From assembly GCF_004209755.1 (NCBI RefSeq), contig NZ_CP035913.1, positions 3,038,001-3,102,000 of the forward strand: DNA of 64,000 nucleotides, read 5' to 3'. A program made the translations under genes and the position numbers. The stretch comes from Pseudoduganella lutea. Lineage in GTDB: Bacteria > Pseudomonadota > Gammaproteobacteria > Burkholderiales > Burkholderiaceae_D. Shown in pieces: positions 39,601-48,838 of this stretch. Under the pieces are notes generated by a model, which was not told the DNA's origin, made no database searches, and saw only the letters and a program-made list of their open reading frames with translations. How positions within the stretch are numbered: position 1 is the first letter of the stretch; each line of letters starts with the position of its first letter.

Positions 39601-39971
39601 TGCGCAAAGGTTTGTGCAACCCTGCCCAGCCACAACTCGGCCTTGGGCGGCAGGGCCGATGGCGCTACGTCAGGAATTTCCTTGCTGTCTTTCATGCTGG
39701 CCAGCAGCACCGCCACCACGTGCTTGCAGTTGTGGTCCATGGGGCATGTGCAGTCGCCGTCCACGAGTACGCCACGCCGGCCTGGCTTCAGGTAGATGGT
39801 TTGCTCATAGACCTGGCGCCCGCTACCTTCGACTTCGCCAAGGAGAACATCGTCGTCCCACAGCACGCTGGCGACCTTGCTCCGGCGCGCGTAATCCTCG
39901 CCGCGTGCAAAGGTGCCGGAATCGAACTGGTGCCGAATGTCGTCGATGGAAAAATGCATGGGAGATGTCAT
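36651..39971 (-). CDS. SWIM zinc-finger SNF2-family helicase
   Basis: 1106 aa. A SWIM zinc finger (CTCPMDHNCKH, near residue 75) is followed by a long alpha/beta region. The SNF2 motor then has QQEGLAWMQFL, motif I DDMGLGKTIQAL, motif II LDEAQYIKN, LTGTPVQNHLGELW, and in the second RecA lobe LISLKAGGVGLNLT and QATDRAWRIGQ-type (NQATDRAWRIGQEQPV). The class acts as an ATP-driven DNA translocase in RNA-polymerase recycling or repair; the exact role is unknown. An ATG four codons later is an alternative start. No defence genes are next to it. Confidence 0.9.
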   Translation of the reverse strand: MTSPMHFSIDDIRHQFDSGTFARGEDYARRSKVASVLWDDDVLLGEVEGSGRQVYEQTIYLKPGRRGVLVDGDCTCPMDHNCKHVVAVLLASMKDSKEIPDVAPSALPPKAELWLGRVAQTFAQTLAQPAPAPARGPEYRLVYVLMPDGDDGLLRLNLCKARLRKNGSIVAATLHNDLYSLLSMRPNYLRREDEEPVRLLSALRTGSMYAGDIRPAGTIGARLLAQLCAENRLLFARSAAELKNGNVVPVRLGPPRRAALGWHGDGTGSEQVRLGWHFDDGMPAGHVLATEPAHYLDGDMLGELALPQELAAVPLDALLGLVAAAPPLAPQQRAGMAARLAGQGLDRLLPSPVELESRQRRDIVPVPRLVLDSLPADFRGETWWDDHAVLSFDYDGMPVTGAAPAVLRRMTGDAVELVERDADAERSACAMLASLGFLGEADESPSHSWLGAWRLPDPANWFDFVRHGVPRLRAAGWQVEMESDFRYDFHEPQEWYAELDEEGEGFNAWFALELGFFIDGKRHALLPLLLQLIRAAPYDFDAAALAARTDDSEILVDLPGGGRVALPWSRIKPILATLGELYFTERLGSKLRLPVMDAARLAELERAAQLRWVGGERLRELARKLDGFAGIVPAAAPAGLRATLRTYQQEGLAWMQFLREHDFAGILADDMGLGKTIQALAHILAEKEAGRLDAPALVVAPTSLMGNWQAEAARFAPGLRVLLLHGKDRAALFDAIGQADLVLTTYPLLSRDEAALRQQRYHLLILDEAQYIKNSRSRAAQTARLLDARHRLCLTGTPVQNHLGELWSQFHFLMPGLLGDERGFNAVFRKPIEHGGDTLRKDLLARRIKPFMLRRTKDKVATELPPKTEIVLPVDLGGAQRDLYETVRVAMDRKVRDEIDRKGLARSQIVILDALLKLRQVCCDPRLLKNHEAAAAASGSAKLDTLMELLDTLLSEGRKVLVFSQFTSMLALIAEVLQARAVEFALLTGDTVDRAAPIAAFQQGTAGVFLISLKAGGVGLNLTAADTVIHYDPWWNPASENQATDRAWRIGQEQPVFVYKLIARGTLEEKIQEMQRRKGELAHAVVDAEGGLGPGFGAEELQAILG

Positions 39972-40067
39972 TGCAATGAGTGCGGCATTATCCCCGATCG
40001 GTGGCGAGTCCCGGCCGCCACTTCAGCTAAGTACCGCCGCTCAGTACCGCCCCTCAGTAATCTCGTT

Positions 40068-41651
40068 TCACGTACCCGGCTGCACGTAAGGCACCTTGGC
40101 AAAGAGTCGCCGCTCGGCGCCACGCGGATCGTCCTCCAATCGTGGCGGCACGTCGAAGATCATGGTCTGACGGCGTGCCATGCCATAAGGTTCCCAGCGC
40201 GGCATGAGCGGATGATTTGGATCACCGCTGCGCGCGAACGCAATGAACGCCTCGCTCATCATGTCCGCCATTGCCTGCGCCTGCGGGCCGATCGCCGTGG
40301 CGCCCGGCTTGGCGATGTTGTCGAACACGAGCTGGATGTCGGCAGCGTGCGGCGCGCCGAACTTGCCGCCATGCTTCGGCGTCGCCCAATCGAGCTGGTA
40401 GACAAAGGCCGGGCTGCCGGATTTCGCGCGTTCTTCCGCTTCGATGATCGCGCCGCGCCAGGAACGCGAGGCGGTGGTGATCTTGAACAGCAGGTCGCTG
40501 GCGGACAGCTTCGGGTACAGCTGGCGATACGCGGCGATCACCGCTTCCGGCTGGATATCGACACGCATGTTCGGCACCAGCTTCGCGGGCAGCTGGTCCC
40601 ACGCCAGGTTGAAATTGGCCGGATCGCCGCCCAGGAAGGCGCGCGTTTCATCGTGCGTATTCCCGATCATCATCGGGATACGGGCCGATTGCGCCGGCGC
40701 GTCCGGATAGAACGGGTGGCGCAGCAGGTTGCGTTCGTCCAGCACCGGCGCGAACGATACACCGCCGTAAGGCAGTACCGGATCGCGCGTGCCCAGCACA
40801 TCGACGATACGTTGATACGGTATCGTGCGGATGGCGTCGATCCGGTCCGCCGGCAATTTCAACGCGTCGAGCACTGCCTGCGCGCGCAGCGTGGCATTGA
40901 GCGGGCCGCTAGCCGTCACCTGCTGGCCGCTCATCGTGGCCGCCCGGTGGAACAGGCCGGCCGCTGCGGGCATCGCCATCAGCGTGGCGATCTTGGCGCC
41001 CCCGCCGGACTGGCCGAATACGGTAACGTTGCCCGGATCGCCGCCGAATTCACGGATATTGTCGCGCACCCATTGCAGCGCCAGGATCAGGTCGAGCTGG
41101 CCGGCATTGCCGGAATCGGCGAAGTGCGTGTCACCGTGACGCGCCAGGTACAGGTAGCCGAACGCGTTGAGGCGATGGTTGACGGTCACCACCACCACGT
41201 CGCCGCGGCGGCACAGGCGCACGCCGTCGTACAGCGGGCTTGAACCGGAACCGTTGTTGTACGCGCCGCCGTGGATGTAGAACATCACCGGGCGCTTTAC
41301 CCCGTCGCGCAGGCCCGGGGTGTACACGTTGAGGAACAGGCAGTCCTCGCTCGTCGCGTCTTCCTTGCTGGACTGGGGCGACGCGGCCCCATGTTCGAGC
41401 GCATCGCGCACGCCGCTCCAGCGCTCCGGCGGCAGCGGCGCCATGAACCGCCGCGGCGCCGTATCCGCGCCATACCGGATGCCCTTGAACACGTTCACGC
41501 CGTTGTCGCGGTAGCCACGCACCTGGCCGTGGCCAGTGGTGGCGACGGGCGATTCGCTGGCGGCGGCACGGGCAGGGGTTTCAAGGCCCAGCGCGCCGGT
41601 AGCGGCCAGTAGTGAATGTTGCAGAAAGGTGCGGCGCTTCAGTTCGGGCAT
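40068..41651 (-). CDS. Exported type-B carboxylesterase
   Basis: 527 aa para-nitrobenzyl-esterase-like alpha/beta hydrolase. N-terminal KRRTFLQHSLLAATGALGLE resembles a twin-arginine signal. The oxyanion loop is YIHGGAYNNGSG, the nucleophile elbow FGQSGGGAK, the acid probably in the NTHDETRAF region, and the His late (SGDPNHPL). DCLFLNVYTP is a family marker. The substrate is unknown; relatives hydrolyse aryl and short-chain esters. It stands alone after a 96-bp gap from the helicase gene. Confidence 0.88.
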   Translation of the reverse strand: MPELKRRTFLQHSLLAATGALGLETPARAAASESPVATTGHGQVRGYRDNGVNVFKGIRYGADTAPRRFMAPLPPERWSGVRDALEHGAASPQSSKEDATSEDCLFLNVYTPGLRDGVKRPVMFYIHGGAYNNGSGSSPLYDGVRLCRRGDVVVVTVNHRLNAFGYLYLARHGDTHFADSGNAGQLDLILALQWVRDNIREFGGDPGNVTVFGQSGGGAKIATLMAMPAAAGLFHRAATMSGQQVTASGPLNATLRAQAVLDALKLPADRIDAIRTIPYQRIVDVLGTRDPVLPYGGVSFAPVLDERNLLRHPFYPDAPAQSARIPMMIGNTHDETRAFLGGDPANFNLAWDQLPAKLVPNMRVDIQPEAVIAAYRQLYPKLSASDLLFKITTASRSWRGAIIEAEERAKSGSPAFVYQLDWATPKHGGKFGAPHAADIQLVFDNIAKPGATAIGPQAQAMADMMSEAFIAFARSGDPNHPLMPRWEPYGMARRQTMIFDVPPRLEDDPRGAERRLFAKVPYVQPGT

Positions 41652-41754
41652 GGCGGGCGGTCAATGAAGTTGGTCCAGCCACCAGCTTAGCCGAACACCA
41701 TGTGGCCTGACCACATTGTGCCGACCATTGCGCGTTAAAAATGGCCCTGGAAAC

Positions 41755-41783
41755 AAAAAACGCCACGGCAGGTGGCGTTTTTC
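41755..41783 (-). terminator. Terminator after the 24-aa membrane peptide gene
   Basis: Stem CGCCAC / GTGGCG extended by A-T pairs, loop GGCAG. On the minus strand it ends in a run of T. It lies 22 bp beyond the small gene. Confidence 0.75.
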
Positions 41784-41804
41784 ATGAAGGGCACAGGCGC
41801 CGCA

Positions 41805-41879
41805 TCAGAAGATCAGATAGATCAGGACCAGGACAACGGCCGGAACACCCAGCAGCCAGGCGAGCAGATATTTACCCAT
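41805..41879 (-). CDS. 24-aa single-span membrane peptide
   Basis: A complete very small gene: ribosome site GAAAGGAAATCATC, ATG at 41879, 24 codons, TGA. The peptide starts MGKYLLAWLLGVPAVVLVLI and is hydrophobic almost throughout, so it should form one membrane helix. A terminator follows directly, and the strong ribosome site supports translation. I recall similar MxKYxLAWLLGVP peptides annotated as hypothetical in other proteobacteria, but could not check. Function unknown. Confidence 0.65.
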   Translation of the reverse strand: MGKYLLAWLLGVPAVVLVLIYLIF

Positions 41880-42361
41880 GATGATTTCCTTTCAGATGAG
41901 GTATCGATATGGCTTCATCATGCCGTGCCGACGCCACGCCGTCCGTACGCTACTGCACCGTGCGCCAGCAATTCGCCACGTGCCGCTCGTTATTCGTTCC
42001 GCGTATAAACATCGGCAAAACGATTAGTTCTTATTTTTCAGGCATTTCTTTAACCTGAGGCTCTACTGAAATCGTCAGGGGCCAGGACCCATGCAAACGA
42101 CAGCCGTCCATTCCATGCCAAAACCGGGCCACCGGGCGATTCGCGCGTGCAGGATGCGGGCGTGCTGTAGCGCCCGGGCCTGACGCCTTTCTTTCACCGT
42201 TACCGTGCCTCGCCACCGAAGTCGTGGCGAAAGAACGCCATCCACCCGATGGCCGGACGGCTCTTGCCCGCACCAGGGCACCGGGCTGCCAGGCACGCCC
42301 CGCCGGTACCTGCCAGGCATCCCTGTCCACATTTTTTTTCAGCTCACCACAAGGAGAATCC
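41880..42361. other. Intergenic region before the organosulfur cluster
   Basis: 482 bp. The left end holds the promoter of the small peptide gene (reading left), and the right end should drive the molbindin gene. I found no -24/-12 element, gene or clear hairpin in it. Confidence 0.4.
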
Positions 42362-42577
42362 ATGAGCATCAAGGCCATCAACGTCCGCAACCAGTTCCGC
42401 GGCAAAGTAAAGGAAATCATCGATGGCCCGGTCGTTTCGGAAGTCGACATCGAAACGCCGGCCGGCATCGTCACGTCGGTCATCACCACCCGTTCCGTGC
42501 GCGATCTCGGCCTGGCACCCGGCGTGGAGGTGGTGGCGCTGGTCAAGGCCACCGAGGTGTCGATCGCCAAGCTGTAA
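42362..42577 (+). CDS. SsuF/Mop-like molbindin (TOBE domain)
   Basis: 71-aa single TOBE-domain protein: MSIKAINVRNQFRGKVKEII, then EVDIETPAGIVTSVITTRSV. Such molbindins bind molybdate or small oxyanions as oligomers. A protein of this type, SsuF, is the last gene of the Pseudomonas putida ssuEADCBF operon and is needed for sulfonate use. Here it heads a cluster of sulfonate-type transporter and monooxygenase genes, so an SsuF-like role is likely. The ribosome site is AAGGAGAATCC. It lies 59 bp before the sigma-54 activator. Confidence 0.85.
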   Translation: MSIKAINVRNQFRGKVKEIIDGPVVSEVDIETPAGIVTSVITTRSVRDLGLAPGVEVVALVKATEVSIAKL

Positions 42578-42636
42578 CTACCGGTGCCGCGCCGCGGCAC
42601 CCGCATCCGCACCTTCAATACCATTTGCGAGGCACT

Positions 42637-43791
<1,155 letters not shown>

Positions 43792-43952
43792 TGTTCCGGC
43801 GCAGCCGCGCCGGAAACTTTTCTTCCCCGCCGTTTCTCCTTCGTTTCTCCTGCCTTCCTCCCGCTGTTGCGCCACTGTGCGCCAGCCAGCACGCCCTGCG
43901 CAGCAAGCAGCAGCCTGGCCGCGCCACAGGCCGTTTTACCCCCGTTTTTGCA

Positions 43953-43968
43953 TGGCACGAATGCTGCA
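43953..43968 (+). promoter_or_regulatory. Sigma-54 promoter of the amidohydrolase gene
   Basis: TGGCACG-AATG-CTGCA, one mismatch to consensus TGGCACG-N4-TTGCA, with the GG and GC pairs at the required spacing. It lies 50 bp upstream of the GTG start. Confidence 0.85.
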
Positions 43969-44017
43969 ATGGACATGGTAGCTCCGCCCCGACCTCAACA
44001 TCCATTGGAGAACCACC

Positions 44018-45541
44018 GTGAACGACCGCCTCGACCGCCTCAGCGCTTCCCCTTCCGTCGCCGTCAAGCAGAAGCTCGACTTTCCCGTCATCGATACCGA
44101 TGTCCATACCAACGACTACACGCCCGACCTCGAGGACTACGTGGCCAATTACGGCGGCGTGAAGCTGGTCGACGCATTGCGCAACGCATCGGCTTCGCGC
44201 ATCGGCCGTGGCTTCATCGGCAACGGCAAGAACTGGTACGAGCAGACGCCGGAAGAGCGCCAGTACTACCGCACCATCCGCGCGCCATGGTGGGCGCGCG
44301 TCACGAAGAACACGCTGGACGTGGCCACCTACCACCTGCCCGAACTGCTGTACGAGCGCCAGGAAGAGCAAGGCTCCGATTATTCGATCCTGTTCCCGAA
44401 CAACGTGCTGGCACCGCTGGGCGTGCGCGACAAGGATGACCGCACGGCGCTGCAGCGTGCCGTCAACCACTACCACGCCGACCTGTACCGCAAGTACAGC
44501 GACCGCCTCACGCCGGTCGCCGGGATCGGCCTGCACACGCCGGAAGAAGGCATCGCCGAGCTGGAGTTCGCGATCAAGACACTGGGCCTGAAGGCCGTCA
44601 ACATCGCCGGCAGCGTGCGCCGTCCGATCCGCGCACTGGCCGACAAGTACCCGGCCGCCGACCATCCGGAACTGCAGAAGTACATCTCGTACCAGGACTT
44701 CTACGGCATCGACAGCGAATACGACTACGACCCGTTCTGGGCCAAGGCCATCGAGCTGGGCGTGCCGATCCTCACGCACTACGGCAGCCAGGGCTGGACG
44801 GGCCGCAGCTCGATCAGCAACTACATGAACAACCACATCGGCCACTTCGCCGACGGCTCCGAAGCGTTCGCCAAGGCGCTGTTCTTCGGCGGCGTCACGA
44901 AACGCTTCCCGCAACTGCGCGTGGGCCTGCTCGAAGGCGGCGCGGACTGGGGCGCGCGCGTGTTCACGCACCTCGTCGACCGCTGGGAAAAGCGCAGCCT
45001 CGAAGGCCTCAAGAACTACGACCCGGCCGCCACCGACCGTGCGCTGCTGACCGACCTGTTCGCCCGCTATGGCGCCGACCTGACGAAAGGCCGCTCGATC
45101 GAAGGCGAAGACCTGATCCGCGACACGCTCGGCGCCCACTACACGCACGGCTCGCGCCAGCCGCAGGGCCTGGAGCTGGAGGACTTCGCCAAGGCCGGCA
45201 TCGAGAAGGTGGAAGACATCAAGGCACAGTGGGTCGACAACTTCTTCTTCGGCTCCGAATCCGACGACCGCACGATCGCCACCGCGTTCAACGACAAGTC
45301 CAACCCGCTCGGAACGAAGATCAACGCGATCTACTCGTCCGACGTAGGCCACTGGGACGTGCCCGACCTCACCGACGCGCTGGCCGAAGCCTATGGCCTC
45401 GTCGAGCAGGGTGTCATCAGCGAAGCGGACTTCAAGGCCTACGTGTTCACGAACCCGTACAAGCTGTACACCGAAGCCAACCCCGACTTCTTCAAGGGCA
45501 CCGCGGTGGAAGCCAAGCTGAAAGCCAACAGCCCCCGCTGA
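44018..45541 (+). CDS. Metal-dependent amidohydrolase-family protein
   Basis: 507 aa, TIM-barrel amidohydrolase (Amidohydro_2-like). Seen: FPVIDTDVHTNDYTPDLEDY near residue 25, where the usual HxH is DxH; LTHYGSQGW in the middle with a candidate ligand His; LLEGGADWGARVF; and late IYSSDVGHWDVPD with the catalytic Asp. It may hydrolyse or decarboxylate an organosulfur or N-containing intermediate; the substrate is unknown. It starts with GTG behind a sigma-54 promoter and TGGAGAACC ribosome site. First structural gene after the SfnR-like activator. Confidence 0.82.
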   Translation: MNDRLDRLSASPSVAVKQKLDFPVIDTDVHTNDYTPDLEDYVANYGGVKLVDALRNASASRIGRGFIGNGKNWYEQTPEERQYYRTIRAPWWARVTKNTLDVATYHLPELLYERQEEQGSDYSILFPNNVLAPLGVRDKDDRTALQRAVNHYHADLYRKYSDRLTPVAGIGLHTPEEGIAELEFAIKTLGLKAVNIAGSVRRPIRALADKYPAADHPELQKYISYQDFYGIDSEYDYDPFWAKAIELGVPILTHYGSQGWTGRSSISNYMNNHIGHFADGSEAFAKALFFGGVTKRFPQLRVGLLEGGADWGARVFTHLVDRWEKRSLEGLKNYDPAATDRALLTDLFARYGADLTKGRSIEGEDLIRDTLGAHYTHGSRQPQGLELEDFAKAGIEKVEDIKAQWVDNFFFGSESDDRTIATAFNDKSNPLGTKINAIYSSDVGHWDVPDLTDALAEAYGLVEQGVISEADFKAYVFTNPYKLYTEANPDFFKGTAVEAKLKANSPR

Positions 45542-45572
45542 CAACAGCTGTTCGAACCCCAGTGCAAATGCC

Positions 45573-45599
45573 GGGGTCAGACCCGGCGGGTCTGACCCC
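45573..45599. repeat. Perfect 13-bp palindrome, GGGGTCAGACCC type
   Basis: GGGGTCAGACCCG and CGGGTCTGACCCC separated by one base, between the amidohydrolase and monooxygenase genes. It should form a strong hairpin in the mRNA and could lower read-through. Confidence 0.85.
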
Positions 45600-45675
45600 A
45601 GCCCTTGCCGCTGGGTTCAATGCCTGCTGTACCGGCCCGCTTGCAGTACCTATCACCTCATTACGGAGAAAATTC

Positions 45676-47031
45676 ATGTCTCAGCGCAAGATGCGTCTCG
45701 GCGCCTTCATCATGGCCACCGGCCACCACATCGCCGCCTGGCGTCATCCCGGTTCGCAACCGGATTCGGGCGTCAATATCGACCATTACATCAAGGTCGC
45801 GCAGACCGCCGAGCGCGGCAAGTTCGACCAGGTGTTCGTGGCGGACAGCCCCGGCGTGGCGTACCGCGGCCAGGATAACGAGGCGTTCAGCCGCCAGGGC
45901 CGCGTGTCGTACTTCGAGCCGGTCACGCTGTGGTCGGCGCTGTCGGTGGTCACGAAGCACATTGGCTTCGTCGCCACGGCATCGACCACGTATGAAGACC
46001 CGTTCCTGCTGGCCCGCAAGTTCGCCTCGCTCGATCACATCAGCAAGGGCCGCGCGGCATGGAATGTCGTCACCACCGGGGCCGATTCCGTGTACGGCAA
46101 TTTCGGCCTGGAGGCGCACCCGGACCCGGAAGTGCGCTACGAGAAAGCCCACGAATTCCTCGACGTCGTGAAAGGCCTGTGGGACAGCTACGAGGACGAC
46201 GCGTTCTCGCGCGACCCGGAAAGCGGCGTGTACTTCGACCCGGACAAGCTGCATGCGCTGAACCACCACGGCAAGTACCTGAAGGTGGCCGGGCCGCTGA
46301 ACCTGGAGCGCTCGCCGCAGGGACAGCCGGTGATCGTGCAGGCCGGGTCGTCGGAACCGGGCCGCGAGCTGGCCGCGGCCACGGCCGAAGCGATCTTCAC
46401 GGCGTGGACCAGCCTCGAAGAGGCGCAGGCGTTCTACAGCGACGTGAAGGGCCGCCTGGCGAAGTATGGCCGCCGCCCGGACCAGCTGCTGATCCTGCCC
46501 GGCATTTCGCCCGTCATCGGCCGCACGCAGGAAGAAGCGGAGGCGAAATGGGCCGAGCTGCAAAAGCTCATCCACCCTTCCGTGGGCCTCGACACGATCG
46601 CGCGCTTCTGGCCGGGCGAGGATTTGACGAAGTGGGATCTCGATGCGCCGCCGCCCTACTACCCCACGCCGCCGGCCGGCAAGAACAGCCGCCACCACGT
46701 GGTGATCGAGCTGGCGCGCCGCGAACAGTTCACCGTGCGCCAGCTGTACGAATACCTGGCCGGCGCACGCGGCCACTGGGTCGTGGTGGGCACGCCGCAG
46801 AAGATCGCGGACGAGATGCAGAAGTGGTTCGAGAACGGCGCGGCCGACGGCTTCAACGTGATGCCGCCGGTGCTGCCGCAATCGCTGGAGGAATTCGTCG
46901 ACCTGGTGATTCCCGAGCTGCAGCAGCGCGGCCTGTTCCGCACCGAATACGAAGGCACCACGCTGCGTGAAAACCTGGGGCTGGACAAGCCGCAGAACCG
47001 CTTCGCCATCAAGGCCGCGAAAGCCGCCTGA
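45676..47031 (+). CDS. DszA/NtaA-type flavin-dependent monooxygenase
   Basis: 451 aa, bacterial-luciferase-like monooxygenase of the NtaA/SnaA/DszA group, which uses FMNH2 from a separate reductase. Typical stretches: MRLGAFIMATGHHIAAWRHP, FDQVFVADSPG, SYFEPVTLWSAL, FVATASTTYEDPFLLARKFA, RAAWNVVTT and VIVQAGSSEPGRELAA. Members cleave C-S or C-N bonds in dibenzothiophene sulfone, nitrilotriacetate and sulfones. Given the transporters here, an organosulfur substrate is my inference. Ribosome site CGGAGAA. Confidence 0.88.
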   Translation: MSQRKMRLGAFIMATGHHIAAWRHPGSQPDSGVNIDHYIKVAQTAERGKFDQVFVADSPGVAYRGQDNEAFSRQGRVSYFEPVTLWSALSVVTKHIGFVATASTTYEDPFLLARKFASLDHISKGRAAWNVVTTGADSVYGNFGLEAHPDPEVRYEKAHEFLDVVKGLWDSYEDDAFSRDPESGVYFDPDKLHALNHHGKYLKVAGPLNLERSPQGQPVIVQAGSSEPGRELAAATAEAIFTAWTSLEEAQAFYSDVKGRLAKYGRRPDQLLILPGISPVIGRTQEEAEAKWAELQKLIHPSVGLDTIARFWPGEDLTKWDLDAPPPYYPTPPAGKNSRHHVVIELARREQFTVRQLYEYLAGARGHWVVVGTPQKIADEMQKWFENGAADGFNVMPPVLPQSLEEFVDLVIPELQQRGLFRTEYEGTTLRENLGLDKPQNRFAIKAAKAA

Positions 47032-47169
47032 CCCTTGCCCCCGTTGCGAAGCCAGGCTCGGTGCCAACGAGCTGTTGGCTTCGCAGCAGCGGCGCCGCCG
47101 GTTGCTGGCAATGTGCTGGCGAATCGACAGAAAACCCCGTGAAACACCCCGAAAATGCCCTGAAACAGA

Positions 47170-47185
47170 TGGCACGGAACCTGCG
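47170..47185 (+). promoter_or_regulatory. Sigma-54 promoter of the porin-transporter genes
   Basis: TGGCACG-GAAC-CTGCG with correct -24/-12 spacing, 49 bp upstream of the porin start. One mismatch to TTGC, the same deviation as in the promoter at 43953. Confidence 0.85.
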
Positions 47186-47233
47186 TAGTAAAGGAAAACA
47201 GCAGGTGAACCGTCAACCCATCAGGAGCATTGT

Positions 47234-48820
47234 TTGAAGTACCTACATCGAAGACTATGCAGTGTCGCCGGCTTCTTGACGATCGCCGGCGCGGCCCAGG
47301 CGGCAGGGCAAAGCAACGAGGATCTGCAGCGCCAGATCGAAGAACTGAAGGCCGTCGTCAAGAGCCTGCAGCAGCAGGTCCAGGCCCAGTCGGCACCGGT
47401 CGCGCGAACCTCGTTGGCCACCGCGTCGGTGACCTCGTCGGCAACCTCCGAAACGGCAGCTAAGGCTGGCGCCACGGCCGAGAAAACCACCATCGGCCCG
47501 GCGGCGGCCGACAAGGCCGACCCTGGCGCGCCAGGTGTCGACATCGCCGCCAACGTCGACGCCAATCCCGGCACGGACACGCAGGGTGCGGACGCCCCGC
47601 AGGTCGCCACCAAGGCCGACATCGACGGCCTGCGCACCGACCTGGAAAACTACAAGTACGAGCAGAAACGCAACCGCGAAACCAAGACAGCGCTCACCAC
47701 GCGCGGCACCACGATCGGCGGCAGCGTGCAGGCGCGCTACACGTCGCAGGACCCGGCCGTGCGCACCGGCAGCACGGCCTCGGCGGCGGACCGTTCGTCG
47801 AGCTTCGACATCCCGCAGGCCACGCTGAACTTCGCGGGCAGCCTGTACCGCGACTACTCGGAAGGGCGCAACCTCGACTATCGCCTGGCGTTCGCGTACG
47901 CAAAGAACAGCCCGGGCACCGACGGCAGCCAGCTCAATGCCACCGACGCCTACATCCGCTACAGCCCCTTACCCACGCTGACCGGCCTGGAAGACCCGCG
48001 GCTGACCATCACGCTGGGCCAGCAGCAGATCCCGTTCGGCCTGGAAGCGCAGATCGGCGAGGAGCTGCGCCCCGTGATCAACAACGCGCAATTCCTCGGC
48101 GGCCTCGGTGTGGGCACGCGCCAGATCGGCCTGATCGTGCGCGGCGACTACGACCCGTATGTCGACTATGGCTTCAACTACCGCGCACCGTTGCTCGAGT
48201 ATGCGTTCGGCGTCGTCAACGGCAGCGGCCCGAACAAGTCGGACGACAACAACCACAAGGACTACATCGCCCGTGTCGCGTTCACGCTGCCGGTCGATTA
48301 CTACAGCGTGTTCCGCGAGCTGAAGTTCGGTGCCTCGGCCTACAAGGGCAAGCGGAACCTGACCGCCGGCACAGGGACAGGGACAGGCGCCACCGTCGTC
48401 GGCCAGGGCAAGCGCGACCGCTACGGCTTCGACATCTACTACAACCACGCACCGTTCGGCGTCACCTACGAATACGTGGAAGGCCGCGACGCCACCGCCA
48501 GCAACGGCCCGGTCACCAAATCGCGCGGCCAGTACCTGACCGCCTTCTACACGTGGGGCGAGCAGTGGATTGCCAGCTCGCGCGCCCAGGCCAAGTATGA
48601 CGACTTCTGGCCGAAGTCCTACCAGCTGTTCGCGCGCTACGACGCGTTCGATCCGAACACGGCGCTCGTCAACGACAAGACCAAGGCCGCCATCCTCGGC
48701 TTCAACCTGTTCTTCGCCGAGACCACCAAGTTCCAGCTCAACCTGAACCACTACGACTACCAGAACCCGGCGCAACGCAGCTCGAACGAGTTGCTGGCCC
48801 AGTTCCAGTTCGGCTTCTGA
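47234..48820 (+). CDS. OprP/OprO-like outer-membrane porin
   Basis: 528 aa. A signal peptide (MKYLHRRLCSVAGFLTIAGA, cleavage near AQA-A) is followed by a coiled-coil segment (SNEDLQRQIEELKAVVKSLQ) that should trimerise at the periplasmic face, a low-complexity Ala/Thr linker (about residues 50-125), and a beta-barrel ending in Phe (LLAQFQFGF), as required for assembly. DFDIPQATL-like (SSSFDIPQATLNFAG) and LTLGQQQIPFGLE-type motifs match phosphate-selective porins. It starts with TTG behind AGGAG. An anionic sulfur compound would fit as substrate. Confidence 0.85.
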   Translation: MKYLHRRLCSVAGFLTIAGAAQAAGQSNEDLQRQIEELKAVVKSLQQQVQAQSAPVARTSLATASVTSSATSETAAKAGATAEKTTIGPAAADKADPGAPGVDIAANVDANPGTDTQGADAPQVATKADIDGLRTDLENYKYEQKRNRETKTALTTRGTTIGGSVQARYTSQDPAVRTGSTASAADRSSSFDIPQATLNFAGSLYRDYSEGRNLDYRLAFAYAKNSPGTDGSQLNATDAYIRYSPLPTLTGLEDPRLTITLGQQQIPFGLEAQIGEELRPVINNAQFLGGLGVGTRQIGLIVRGDYDPYVDYGFNYRAPLLEYAFGVVNGSGPNKSDDNNHKDYIARVAFTLPVDYYSVFRELKFGASAYKGKRNLTAGTGTGTGATVVGQGKRDRYGFDIYYNHAPFGVTYEYVEGRDATASNGPVTKSRGQYLTAFYTWGEQWIASSRAQAKYDDFWPKSYQLFARYDAFDPNTALVNDKTKAAILGFNLFFAETTKFQLNLNHYDYQNPAQRSSNELLAQFQFGF

Positions 48821-48838
48821 CCATCACAGGATATCGCC

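Noticed and set aside
37926..41243. 1105-codon open frame on the plus strand
   Set aside because: It runs antisense through the SNF2 helicase and the esterase, both with clear motifs. The translation is low-complexity Gln/Arg/Ala.
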